A DNA stretch of 34,129 bases from a virus. Below are positions 1 through 6,312 of this stretch, piece after piece; positions within the stretch are counted from its first letter, which is position 1, and each line of letters begins with the position of its first letter. Both the position numbers and the translations under genes were made by a program. The stretch spans positions 1 through 34,129 of the IMG/VR virus record IMGVR_UViG_3300031566_000210, one strand, 5' to 3'. The notes under the pieces were generated by a model. It was not told the origin of the DNA. It made no database searches and was given only the letters and a program-made list of their open reading frames with translations.

Positions 1-171
1 ACGACTGTGCTGGTCAACAGCGCCACGACTGTCTTGGACAACACACCCGCTTGGGGCATGGCTCTCAGCGCAGACACTACCAACGGTGGCTTGAAGATCG
101 AAGTCACTGGTGCTGCCGCTACGAACATTCGGTGGGTTGCCACCATCAACACCTCGGAGGTTACATACTAA
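1..171 (+). CDS. Tail fibre protein, C-terminal end only (5' truncated by window edge)
   Basis: Open from the first base in frame 1 to a TAA at 169-171, giving 56 residues. The translation differs at a single residue (N for H near the end) from the last 56 residues of the large fibre encoded at 31620-33611, so this is the distal tip of a second, paralogous fibre. It ends in a WVATI-TSEVTY motif. The stop overlaps the next ATG (TAATG), so translation is probably coupled. Most nucleotide differences between the two copies are silent, which suggests the tip is under constraint. The upstream part of the gene is outside the window. Confidence 0.85.
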   Translation, partial: TTVLVNSATTVLDNTPAWGMALSADTTNGGLKIEVTGAAATNIRWVATINTSEVTY

Positions 172-470
172 TGGCTATTCAACTCGACCTGACTGACAGT
201 CAATACGGAACACCCTTTGCCGGCGCTTACTTCCGCATCGTGACTGCGAGCATCTACCGTATGCGTGAGGGTGGCCCCAAGTTCACCGTGATGATTGATG
301 TCGCTGGCTATGCCACTGCCACGCCCGGTGATGACACCCGTGAGGTGGACTTCCGCCGCTACCATGCCGATCTGACTGAGGTTGAGGCACAGGCTGGGGG
401 CAACTTCCTCGACAAGTGCTATGCTTGGGTCATGGCGCAAGAAGATATGGCAGGGAGCATCGCGGTCTAA
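171..470 (+). CDS. Fibre-associated conserved phage protein, copy A (99 aa)
   Basis: The ATG overlaps the fibre stop codon. The product matches the protein encoded at 33611-33910 in 86 of 99 residues. It begins MAIQLDLT, has a beta-strand-like N-terminal half (AGAYFRIVTA, KFTVMIDVAGYATA) and an alpha-helical C-terminal half ending in QEDMAGSIA. Its position directly behind the fibre in both cassettes suggests a tail-tip or fibre-assembly role, which is inference. No characterised domain is recognised. The stop overlaps the next start (TAATG). Confidence 0.85.
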   Translation: MAIQLDLTDSQYGTPFAGAYFRIVTASIYRMREGGPKFTVMIDVAGYATATPGDDTREVDFRRYHADLTEVEAQAGGNFLDKCYAWVMAQEDMAGSIAV

Positions 471-859
471 TGGCAATCAGCGTCAACCACCAGACGAATG
501 AAATAGCCTCTACTAGCGGCTCTCTGACGGTGACAGGTGCTATCCTAAACGACGGCTACACCGAAGAAGTCTTTGCCGTCACTGGTGCAACCCCAGCCTT
601 GTCGCCTACCAACGGGTCTATTCACACGTGGACGCTTTCTGGCAACTCTACCCCTACTGCTGGGACATGGGCGGCTGGTCAGTCGATCACACTGCTGGTT
701 GACGATGGCTCTGCCTTTACGATCACTTGGACAACTCTTGCTGTCGTGTGGAAAACAGATGGTGGTTCTGCCCCTACGCTGAACACCTCTGGTGATACAG
801 TTATTGCGCTCTGGAAGGTCGGCACGACGATCTATGGTGCAAGAGTGGGGGATGCGTAA
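470..859 (+). CDS. Small beta-rich tail-tip protein, copy A (129 aa)
   Basis: The ATG at 470 overlaps the preceding TAA and was chosen over an upstream in-frame start that would run inside the previous gene. The protein is rich in Thr, Ser, Gly and Val, with alternating strands (FTITWTTLAVVWKTDGG) and a C-terminal GARVGDA. It occupies the same place as the partial protein at 33910-34129, to which it is at best distantly similar; both look like small beta-sandwich proteins. A role as a fibre accessory or receptor-contacting domain is inferred from context. It overlaps the following gene by TAATG. Confidence 0.8.
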   Translation: MAISVNHQTNEIASTSGSLTVTGAILNDGYTEEVFAVTGATPALSPTNGSIHTWTLSGNSTPTAGTWAAGQSITLLVDDGSAFTITWTTLAVVWKTDGGSAPTLNTSGDTVIALWKVGTTIYGARVGDA

Positions 860-1593
860 TGCTGTGGCATAGGTTGGCCTCGGCCTCGGCCCCATCAGAC
901 ATCATTGAAAGCGTGACCTACACAGGAAATGTGAATACGACCAACAACCCAACATCGCCATTTACTTCTGCCACTGTATCTTTTGGCGCAGCGCCAGCAG
1001 CAGGAAAGCGCAGGTATTTGCTTGCTGTAATTTCTTTCACCCAAGGAGGCACTAGTGGAGATCAAACCATAACATCCGGCTCGATTACAATAGGCGGTCA
1101 AGCTGCCAGTATGGCTGTGCAGGCAAAAGCAACAAATCTTAACAATTTTATAGCCTTGGCATTTGCGGAAGTGCCCACAGGCACCTCAGGTCAAGTAGCG
1201 TTTACTTTTACAGGAAGCGGGGCCACCTCTTCTTTTGTCGCAATTTATTCGGTTGTAGTTTTGGGAACTAGAAATCTCACACCAAGAAGCACTTTTTCCC
1301 AAGGCCCCCTCGCAGCAGCGTCCACGACCATTACACTTGATGTTGACGTTGGAGATGTGGCGTTTGTTGGCATGGTCGTAAGAAATGGAAGTCCGACGCC
1401 TACGCTTACAGATAATAGCGGTTTTGGCTTTTCTGGCTTCAATTTTGTAATAGATCAGGCGTCCAGTGAGTATACTTCTGGGGCGGCTATACTATCCTTG
1501 ATTTCCGGCACAGCTCAAACAGTAACAATCACTGACACTATTGCAGACAGAACATCTTCCGCGATAATTGGAACAACATTTTATTTAACTTAA
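859..1593 (+). CDS. Beta-rich putative receptor-binding or tail protein (244 aa)
   Basis: Start ATG at 859 overlaps the previous stop. The product is almost entirely Ser/Thr/Gly/Ala/Val with repeated strand patterns (VTYTGNVNTT, VAFTFTGSGATSS, TVTITDTIADRTSS) and few charged residues, as in phage tail distal or adsorption proteins. The N-terminal stretch WHRLASASAP may be the virion-attachment part. Base composition is visibly more AT-rich than the neighbouring tail genes, so it may be an exchanged module. No specific family is assigned. Transcribed with the fibre genes. Confidence 0.75.
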   Translation: MLWHRLASASAPSDIIESVTYTGNVNTTNNPTSPFTSATVSFGAAPAAGKRRYLLAVISFTQGGTSGDQTITSGSITIGGQAASMAVQAKATNLNNFIALAFAEVPTGTSGQVAFTFTGSGATSSFVAIYSVVVLGTRNLTPRSTFSQGPLAAASTTITLDVDVGDVAFVGMVVRNGSPTPTLTDNSGFGFSGFNFVIDQASSEYTSGAAILSLISGTAQTVTITDTIADRTSSAIIGTTFYLT

Positions 1594-1614
1594 AAATAGA
1601 AGAGGCTTATAGCT

Positions 1615-2046
1615 ATGCACATCTACGCCCCCAACGGAACTGCCGAGACATACCCCTACTCAATCGGCCAGCTTCGGAAAGACAATCCTCAAGTCTCGTT
1701 CCCCAAGAACCCGACTGACGAACTGCTTTCGTCTTATGACTTGTTCCCTGTCACGCGCACGGATCGCCCTGAGTATGACACCATCACCCAGAACATGACC
1801 GAGGGCACACCAGCCTTAGTCGGAGAAATCTGGACGCAGGTATGGGAAACCTCGGAAGCCACGCCAGAGGAAGTCGAACAGCGCAAAGCGGACCAGCTTG
1901 AAAGCATCCGCCAGCAACGCGCAAGCGCCTACACCCAAGAAGCCGACCCCTTGTTTTTCCAAGCCCAACGCGGAGAGGCGACAATGGAGGAGTGGTCTGC
2001 TAAGGTGGAAGAAATCCGCGCCCGCTACCCATACCCTACGGAGTAA
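1615..2046 (+). CDS. Tail fibre assembly/chaperone-type protein (143 aa)
   Basis: Starts with ATG after a purine-rich stretch (agaagagg). The N-terminus (MHIYAPNGTAETYPYSIGQL) and the C-terminal helical part (DPLFFQAQRGEATMEEW, then KVEEIRARYPYP) resemble the small proteins that follow tail fibres in many podoviruses and siphoviruses and are thought to help fibre folding or attachment. Residues about 75-110 (TPEEVEQRKADQLESIRQQR) look coiled-coil. Function is inferred from type and from position between receptor-binding genes and the lysis cassette. Confidence 0.7.
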   Translation: MHIYAPNGTAETYPYSIGQLRKDNPQVSFPKNPTDELLSSYDLFPVTRTDRPEYDTITQNMTEGTPALVGEIWTQVWETSEATPEEVEQRKADQLESIRQQRASAYTQEADPLFFQAQRGEATMEEWSAKVEEIRARYPYPTE

Positions 2047-2049
2047 ACG

Positions 2050-2091
2050 ATGCTCGGCTTCTCCCCATTAGCTTCATTTCTGCCGGAGTAG
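2050..2091 (+). CDS. Possible 13-codon minigene before the holin-like gene
   Basis: ATG at 2050 has a well-placed GGAG seven bases upstream and encodes MLGFSPLASFLPE before a TAG at 2089-2091. The end of this reading frame carries the GGAG that serves the next gene, whose ATG lies five bases after the TAG. It could be a coupling leader for lysis gene translation or a remnant of a longer fibre-linked gene. Expression is unproven. Confidence 0.35.
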   Translation: MLGFSPLASFLPE

Positions 2092-2096
2092 ACTGC

Positions 2097-2321
2097 ATGG
2101 ACGCCCTCGACATGATTCTCAAGTATATCATACTGCCGGTCGGCGGTTTTGTGTGGATGCTGTTCACGCGCCAGCAGTCGCACCACACCGACATTGAGGT
2201 GTTGAAGGCGCAGGCTGCGGCCACCAAAGAGGCGCACGACCGAGAGTTCAAGGAGGTGCGCGAAAATTTTAAGCGCCTCTTCACCAAGCTCGACGGCATC
2301 GAAGAGGCATTACGCAAATGA
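2097..2321 (+). CDS. Small membrane protein, holin-like (74 aa)
   Basis: Start ATG is preceded by GGAG at good spacing. One hydrophobic segment spans about residues 6-24 (MILKYIILPVGGFVWMLF). A charged helical cytoplasmic or periplasmic tail follows (residues 30-74, EVLKAQAAATKEAHDREFKE and onward), likely coiled-coil. It lies immediately before the endolysin with a 4-base stop/start overlap, the usual place for a holin. One transmembrane helix plus a coiled coil would also fit a lysis regulator, so holin is a contextual call. Confidence 0.6.
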   Translation: MDALDMILKYIILPVGGFVWMLFTRQQSHHTDIEVLKAQAAATKEAHDREFKEVRENFKRLFTKLDGIEEALRK

Positions 2322-2968
2322 GACCGATCAACGAGATCATTATTCACTGCACCGACACGCCCTCATCGTGGGGCGCAACGCTTACGCCGCAGCAGCAAGT
2401 TGCCGAGATCAAACGCTGGCACGTTGAGGATAACTTCTGGAAGGACATCGGCTATCACTACGTCATCACCCGCGATGGCACTGTGGTTGCGGGCCGACCC
2501 GTCGATCAGGTTGGCGCTCACGTTAAGGGTCACAACACTGGGACCGTTGGTGTGTCTCTCGTCGGTGGCAAGGGTGGCTCGGCTGACGACACCTTTTCTC
2601 AGCACTTCACTGACGCCCAGAATGCTGCGCTGCGGAATTTGATTGACGCACTGCGGCGAGACTTCCCTGCGATCAAAAAGATCAGCGGACACAACGACTA
2701 TGCCGCCAAGGCTTGCCCGTGTTTCCGCGTTGCAGCATGGAAAGATTACGCGCCAGCCCCCGCTCCGCGCAATAATGTTTCGCAGAGCAAGACTGTGCAA
2801 GCCAGTGCCGTGCAGATTGTCAGCGCGGGGACCGCTGGCATTGGCGCATTTGCTGCGCTCGACGGAACCGCGCAGATTGTGGCGATGGTCATTGCTGGCG
2901 TGATCGGCTTGGCCGCGCTGTTCATTATTCGTGAGAGGGTGAGGGCATGGGCCTCTGGCTGGCGTTAA
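2318..2968 (+). CDS. N-acetylmuramoyl-L-alanine amidase endolysin with C-terminal membrane anchor
   Basis: Amidase_2 / T7 lysozyme-type enzyme that cleaves the bond between muramic acid and the peptide stem. Residues 1-137 hold the catalytic domain: IIIHCTDT with zinc ligand H10, GYHYVI with Tyr46/His47, and SGHNDYAAKACPCF with H125 and C133, matching the T7 lysozyme ligands H17/H122/C130, with K131 near the position of the catalytic Lys. A linker follows, then a hydrophobic C-terminal segment at about 180-203 and a basic tail (RERVRAWASGWR). The anchor is absent from T7 lysozyme and would tether the enzyme to the inner membrane. Start overlaps the holin-like stop (ATGA). Confidence 0.92.
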   Translation: MRPINEIIIHCTDTPSSWGATLTPQQQVAEIKRWHVEDNFWKDIGYHYVITRDGTVVAGRPVDQVGAHVKGHNTGTVGVSLVGGKGGSADDTFSQHFTDAQNAALRNLIDALRRDFPAIKKISGHNDYAAKACPCFRVAAWKDYAPAPAPRNNVSQSKTVQASAVQIVSAGTAGIGAFAALDGTAQIVAMVIAGVIGLAALFIIRERVRAWASGWR

Positions 2969-3189
2969 GCTCCAAACTTCGCACTTGGCTTGCTGCCGCT
3001 GGTGCGGTTATTGTTGCTTTGACTTGGGCTTACTTTAAGGGCAGGAGCGACAAGGGCAATGATCAAGCTACAGAAGAGCTTAACGAATATGTTGAGACGC
3101 GCCGCAGGATTGATGATGCCGCCATTCCTAGCGATGCCACTGATGCTCTTGACTGGCTGCGTAAGCGTCAATCAGGCGGCGATATGTGA
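2947..3189 (+). CDS. Inner-membrane spanin (Rz-like, 80 aa)
   Basis: The ATG at 2947 overlaps the end of the amidase gene by 22 bases. An N-terminal signal-anchor spans about residues 11-29 (TWLAAAGAVIVALTWAYF), followed by a charged helical periplasmic domain (EELNEYVETRRRIDDAA) and ending in WLRKRQSGGDM. Size, topology and the embedded lipoprotein gene fit an i-spanin, which joins an outer-membrane partner to fuse the two membranes at the last step of lysis of a Gram-negative host. Confidence 0.8.
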   Translation: MGLWLALSSKLRTWLAAAGAVIVALTWAYFKGRSDKGNDQATEELNEYVETRRRIDDAAIPSDATDALDWLRKRQSGGDM

Positions 3190-3310
3190 TGGCACAAAGG
3201 GGTCCAGATCGGAACTTGCTAATTCTATACTTGATGGCGCTAGTGATAGCGTTATTCTTAGCGGCACTAAGCTCATTGCCCAAATAGACGCAGCGTGTGG
3301 TGACCAATGA
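3089..3310 (+). CDS. Outer-membrane spanin lipoprotein (Rz1-like), nested in the Rz-like gene
   Basis: Read in a different frame inside and beyond the i-spanin gene. The start at 3089 gives a basic n-region (MLRRAAG), a hydrophobic core and the lipobox LLTGC, so the mature protein would start at Cys and be a lipoprotein of about 50 residues. Other ATGs in frame lie at 3059 and 3110; 3110 has AGGA just upstream. Overlapping Rz/Rz1 organisation is well known in lambda and many phages. The stop overlaps the next start (ATGA). Confidence 0.78.
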   Translation: MLRRAAGLMMPPFLAMPLMLLTGCVSVNQAAICDGTKGSRSELANSILDGASDSVILSGTKLIAQIDAACGDQ

Positions 3311-3582
3311 TTTCCGAAGTAGACATCGAAGCAATGCGGGACGACTTTGAAGCCGCAGATAAAGTCTGCCGCAGAGCAAAGCGCGGAATACCTGTTGACA
3401 GGTGGACTATTGGTGAGCGAGAAATGAAACAATTCGTAAGGGCATATCTCGGAATGTCCTCTCTTTGCATGGAGTTATCTGTCGCTCTTGAAGTAATGAC
3501 TGACGAGATCAGGAAGCGCGGACTCGAATCAATGGATTGTGGAGATGCCAACACCACCACTTTCGGAGGAGCTTCTTCTTGA
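3307..3582 (+). CDS. Hypothetical small protein (91 aa)
   Basis: ATG overlaps the spanin stop (ATGA), so it is translationally coupled to the lysis cassette. The protein is mostly helical and charged (residues 1-75), with a flexible C-terminal tail (NTTTFGGASS) that overlaps the beginning of the metallophosphoesterase gene in another frame. No signal peptide, membrane segment or known domain is seen. Function unknown. Confidence 0.65.
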   Translation: MISEVDIEAMRDDFEAADKVCRRAKRGIPVDRWTIGEREMKQFVRAYLGMSSLCMELSVALEVMTDEIRKRGLESMDCGDANTTTFGGASS

Positions 3583-4681
3583 AGCCGTAGAAGCAAGGCA
3601 AAGTTTTTCTAAACTATCCGAAGCCGCAAACTCACTAGGACTAAACGTCAATACATTCAGGTCTAGACTCAGAGTAGCGGAAGCCTCTGGTCTTTACTTG
3701 TCTGAGGGCGCTCGAAAGTCTGCTCTCTCTGCTGAGTTAAACTATGCGGAAGCGAAGAGCGGGTGGATCGTTGAGGTTGATCCCGATACTGGCTCTCGCA
3801 GATCAACCTACTGGCAGGCGCAACCGCTGCCGACAGAGACACTGATCGACCTCATTGAATCTTCTTTTTCTAAGATACAAGTTGCCGATCCGATCCAGCC
3901 ACCCAAGCAAACGGCAGACAATCTTTGCACAGTGTATCCTCTTATGGACGTTCACTATGGCATGAGGGCTTGGGGCAAAGAGACTGGATCAACAGACTAT
4001 GACACTGACATAGCCAAGGACCAGTTGCTCAAAGCCTTCTCCAAGATTGATGTGCTAACGCCAAGCAGCAACACTGCGATACTAATTATCGGCGGTGATT
4101 TTTTTCACTCTGACGACAACAAAGCTGAGACACCCGCATCGAAGCACAAGCTAGATGTCGATGGTAGGCACTGGCGTGTGCTGGATACTGGCATTGAGAT
4201 TGTGATTACAATCATTGAGATACTGGCAAAGAAACATAAGAACCTAAAGGTCAGGGTTCTGCGCGGGAACCATGACGAACACTCGCATCTGGTTCTAACC
4301 TTTGCTCTCTGTCAGAGATACAGAGGGCATGACCGGATAGAGATTGAGAAGACGCCACGCGATTTGTTTATGCACCAGTGGGGCAAGGTTTCTATCTTTG
4401 CCCACCACGGCGACAGGATCAAACCGCAACAAGCTGCGCTGTATATCTCCGATGTCTGCCCGTTCTGGTCTAGCACATCTCATAGGTATATGTTGACAGG
4501 CCATGTGCATCACGATCAGGCCAAGGACATAGGGCCGCTGAGATGGGAAAGCCTTCGCGCCTTTGCCCCGCCTGACGCCTACGCTGCGTCAATGGGTTAC
4601 GGTGCTAGGCGAGCCTTGCAGTCAATTACATTTGACGCAGAAGATGGCATGGTGTTGAGGGCTATTGATCCAATAGCGTGA
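3545..4681 (+). CDS. Calcineurin-like metallophosphoesterase with N-terminal HTH-like region
   Basis: Numbering below counts from the GTG two codons upstream (3539); ATG 3545 is preferred. Residues about 10-50 form a helical segment resembling a helix-turn-helix (SKLSEAANSLGLNVNTFRSR). Residues 130-380 carry the metallophosphatase signature: DVH at 137-139, GGDFFH at 185-190, GNHD at 243-246, HHGD at 289-292 and GHVHH at 321-325, so the two-metal site is complete. Such phage enzymes act on phosphodiesters or phosphomonoesters, often nucleic acid; the substrate here is unknown. It is the last rightward gene and its end overlaps the convergent early operon. Confidence 0.88.
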   Translation: MPTPPLSEELLLEAVEARQSFSKLSEAANSLGLNVNTFRSRLRVAEASGLYLSEGARKSALSAELNYAEAKSGWIVEVDPDTGSRRSTYWQAQPLPTETLIDLIESSFSKIQVADPIQPPKQTADNLCTVYPLMDVHYGMRAWGKETGSTDYDTDIAKDQLLKAFSKIDVLTPSSNTAILIIGGDFFHSDDNKAETPASKHKLDVDGRHWRVLDTGIEIVITIIEILAKKHKNLKVRVLRGNHDEHSHLVLTFALCQRYRGHDRIEIEKTPRDLFMHQWGKVSIFAHHGDRIKPQQAALYISDVCPFWSSTSHRYMLTGHVHHDQAKDIGPLRWESLRAFAPPDAYAASMGYGARRALQSITFDAEDGMVLRAIDPIA

Positions 4682-4760
4682 GGCAGTGTCTACTCCTCGG
4701 CGCAGTCTCAATCGGTTGCCACTTGAAGTCGATCCAAATACGTTCTGGTGCTTTACTCAT
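4662..4760 (-). CDS. Short, probably C-terminally truncated 'WQPIETAP' phage protein (32 aa)
   Basis: ATG at 4760 overlaps the stop of the upstream gene in an ATGA junction, the same coupling used by its neighbours. The product reads MSKAPERIWIDFKWQPIETA followed by PRSR and ends at TAG 4664-4662, inside the 3' end of the convergent metallophosphoesterase gene. The W-PIETAP pattern is common in small phage proteins that normally continue with a Asp-Gly-Thr core, which is missing here. The gene therefore seems cut short at the convergent junction. Last gene of the leftward operon. Confidence 0.5.
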   Translation of the reverse strand: MSKAPERIWIDFKWQPIETAPRSRHCLTLLDQ

Positions 4761-4978
4761 TTACGAAACTCCCACCAGATCGGCTTGCCATCAACGAACA
4801 GTCCTATGGAAACAGCTCTTGCAAACACTAAGCCACCAAGTCCACCGAAGAACGCAATATACCGTCGTGCTTCCTCGGTGCTGTAGCCAAGCATCCATGC
4901 CCCGATCAGAGCGATTACTCCCGGCGCATAGAACGACAGAACGACCAGTGGGTATCTCAGATCAATTCGTTTCATCAT
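4757..4978 (-). CDS. Small membrane protein with two predicted helices (73 aa)
   Basis: Two adjacent ATGs (4978 and 4975) follow a GGAG. Hydrophobic segments at about residues 10-28 (LVVLSFYAPGVIALIGAWML) and 40-60 (YIAFFGGLGGLVFARAVSIG) suggest a two-helix inner-membrane protein; the ends are basic. No family recognised. Its place at the distal end of the early operon hints at a host-interaction role, but there is no direct evidence. Confidence 0.65.
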   Translation of the reverse strand: MMKRIDLRYPLVVLSFYAPGVIALIGAWMLGYSTEEARRYIAFFGGLGGLVFARAVSIGLFVDGKPIWWEFRK

Positions 4979-4988
4979 ACTCTCCGGT

Positions 4989-5222
4989 CTATCTTTTTGG
5001 GTTTGTCGCGCGGTTATTCTTTATCTGGGGGTCTTCGCTATTAACGGATGCGCCTTCATACTTTAATAGCTTTGCCTCAAGCTCCTTGATGCGGTCAGCA
5101 GCCTCGACATATAGGCTTCCCTCCGGTTTGCTTTCGTCGCAAGGGAATACTCTCTCCCACGCCAGCAGGCGCTCTACCAGTGTGTCGATCATCTTCCTGT
5201 TGGGTTGCTCCAGTTCGCTCAT
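4989..5222 (-). CDS. Hypothetical small charged protein (77 aa)
   Basis: ATG 5222 is chosen because it overlaps the stop of the upstream 38-aa gene (ATGA); an upstream in-frame start at 5234 exists. Sequence MSELEQPNRKMIDTLVERLL then a helical EAADRIKELEAKLLKYEGA segment (coiled-coil-like, residues 45-65) and a polar tail. Function unknown. Confidence 0.65.
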   Translation of the reverse strand: MSELEQPNRKMIDTLVERLLAWERVFPCDESKPEGSLYVEAADRIKELEAKLLKYEGASVNSEDPQIKNNRATNPKR

Positions 5223-5335
5223 TCTAATGCCCACGCAGAAGCAAGGTCATAGATGGCAAGCAAAGCGGCACGTTCCTTTTCAGTGCCCTCCACAGCATAT
5301 AGCCAGTTGAGCCTGCTCTTGATTTCCTCGGTCAT
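5219..5335 (-). CDS. Very small hypothetical protein (38 aa)
   Basis: ATG 5335 has a strong GAGGAG six bases upstream and overlaps the previous stop (ATGA); its own stop overlaps the next ATG in the same way. The product starts MTEEIKSRLNWLYAVEGTEK and ends in a helical ALLAIYDLASAWALE. The two ATGA junctions and the strong ribosome binding site make it credible despite its size. No function assigned. Confidence 0.6.
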   Translation of the reverse strand: MTEEIKSRLNWLYAVEGTEKERAALLAIYDLASAWALE

Positions 5336-5523
5336 GGTCTACTCCTCGGTCTGATAGTTGCGGTAAGGATATTGGTTTTGTCACAGGCAATGTAGATACT
5401 GGGATCATACAGTTCTGCGTATGCTATCCGCATACCATCAACGCACCCCTGATAGCTCTTCATCGCTAGGCTCACGCACTCGCCATGAAGGCAAACCGTC
5501 AGTATCGTAAGATAGGTAGTCAT
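5332..5523 (-). CDS. Small hypothetical protein with hydrophobic N-terminus (63 aa)
   Basis: ATG 5523 follows GAGGAGAAAGCCT, a near-ideal ribosome binding site, although it lies inside the 3' end of the DnaA-domain gene in another frame (86-base overlap). The N-terminal 13 residues (MTTYLTILTVCLH) are hydrophobic and could be a weak signal or anchor. Three further Cys-containing patches are present (GECV, QGCVDG, IACDKT). The stop makes an ATGA overlap with the next gene. Function unknown. Confidence 0.55.
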   Translation of the reverse strand: MTTYLTILTVCLHGECVSLAMKSYQGCVDGMRIAYAELYDPSIYIACDKTNILTATIRPRSRP

Positions 5524-5839
5524 AGGCTTTCTCCTCTATTACCTCGCACATCCTGACGAAGTTAATATTGTTTAGTCTCCAGCCGTTCACTCGTCGTATT
5601 GCATTCATGACAGAGGTGTGGTCCCTATTAAACACAGAGCCTATCTGCAATAGCGAGTAGTTCTTATTGTAATACAGAATCCACATGACGATGGCTCTGC
5701 CCCTAAACTGCGGAGCTTGTCTGTCCTTCCATATCTCATGCGGCTCCATGCCAGACAGATCAGAGGCAGAGCTGACCAGCGCATTAGCTTCCTGAAATAT
5801 CGGCCTTGATGACAGCAGAAATTTTTCTTTCGAGTTCAT
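5438..5839 (-). CDS. DnaA domain IV-like DNA-binding protein 1 (133 aa)
   Basis: Residues about 48-84 match the C-terminal HTH domain of bacterial DnaA: RGRAIVMWILYYNKNYSLLQ, then IGSVFNRDHTSVMNAIRRV. The D73-H74-T75-S76 run corresponds to the DnaA signature (RDHTTV), the residues that read DnaA boxes. No AAA+ domain is present, so it can bind but not act as an initiator by itself. ATG 5839 is chosen (56-base overlap with the upstream gene); an ATG at 5905 would extend the overlap. It may compete with or mimic host DnaA, or use DnaA-type boxes as operators; both are inference. A second such gene lies at 6270-6791. Confidence 0.78.
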   Translation of the reverse strand: MNSKEKFLLSSRPIFQEANALVSSASDLSGMEPHEIWKDRQAPQFRGRAIVMWILYYNKNYSLLQIGSVFNRDHTSVMNAIRRVNGWRLNNINFVRMCEVIEEKAYDYLSYDTDGLPSWRVREPSDEELSGVR

Positions 5840-6101
5840 GTTCGATTTCCCATAGTTCTCCAGCCAAGGCGAGATAGCCAATGGCATCTGCGATTGAATC
5901 CTCATGGTATCCGTTGGCTAGTCGGGCCATCTTTAGCTCAACTAAGATAAGCGCAGCTTGCCATGAGGATATGTTCTTGTTGATGTGTTGGCTGATTCTT
6001 AGCGCCAGCCTTGAGAAGTTTACTGTAGCTTCTCCATAGTTTGCCTGCCGCTCTCCGTTAATAAGTTCAGCAGCCATGTCTAAGAAGTCATCTCTACGCA
6101 T
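5784..6101 (-). CDS. Conserved phage protein, DUF6378-like (105 aa)
   Basis: ATG 6101 follows GGAGAAAAGA. The sequence MRRDDFLDMAAELINGERQA then NYGEATVNFSRLALRI and ARLANGYHEDSIADAIGYLA fits a widespread small phage family (DUF6378, recalled from memory) with conserved ER-NYG, MARL and DSI-D-IGY motifs. All-helical; some members are suspected to be MazG-like nucleotide-binding proteins because of the helix layout, but no activity can be claimed. It overlaps the upstream gene by 8 bases and the downstream gene by 56. Confidence 0.75.
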   Translation of the reverse strand: MRRDDFLDMAAELINGERQANYGEATVNFSRLALRISQHINKNISSWQAALILVELKMARLANGYHEDSIADAIGYLALAGELWEIEHELERKISAVIKADISGS

Positions 6102-6312
6102 TCTTTTCTCCGCGCATCCACTGAACAGTGTCTGCTAGTTTGTTTTTTTCATACATTAGGGCGTCAATGGTCTTGGTCATCCGAGCGATGTCAGTCTTTT
6201 GCTTTGCGTTTTTGCTTTGAAGGTTGGAGACTTGACGCTCAAGCAATGACACCTTAGCCATTGAATCTGTTAGTCTTTTTTGAAGACGTGCGAGATTGGA
6301 TGCTTCATCCAT
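6094..6312 (-). CDS. Coiled-coil protein (72 aa)
   Basis: ATG 6312 follows AGGAG with 7-base spacing and lies inside the end of the upstream DnaA-like gene (43-base overlap). Nearly the whole chain has a heptad pattern (LARLQKRLTDSMAKVSLLER, QVSNLQSKNAKQKTDIARMT, KTIDALMYEKNKLADTVQWM), so it should form a parallel coiled-coil oligomer. It sits between the two DnaA domain IV-like genes, which raises the possibility that it bridges or oligomerises a DNA-binding partner. Function unknown. Confidence 0.7.
   Translation of the reverse strand: MDEASNLARLQKRLTDSMAKVSLLERQVSNLQSKNAKQKTDIARMTKTIDALMYEKNKLADTVQWMRGEKNA

Noticed and set aside
4678-5310. Plus-strand open frame of 210 codons after the metallophosphoesterase gene
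   Set aside because: It covers several minus-strand genes with good SDs and ATGA overlaps; its own translation is Ser/Arg-rich and unlike a folded protein.
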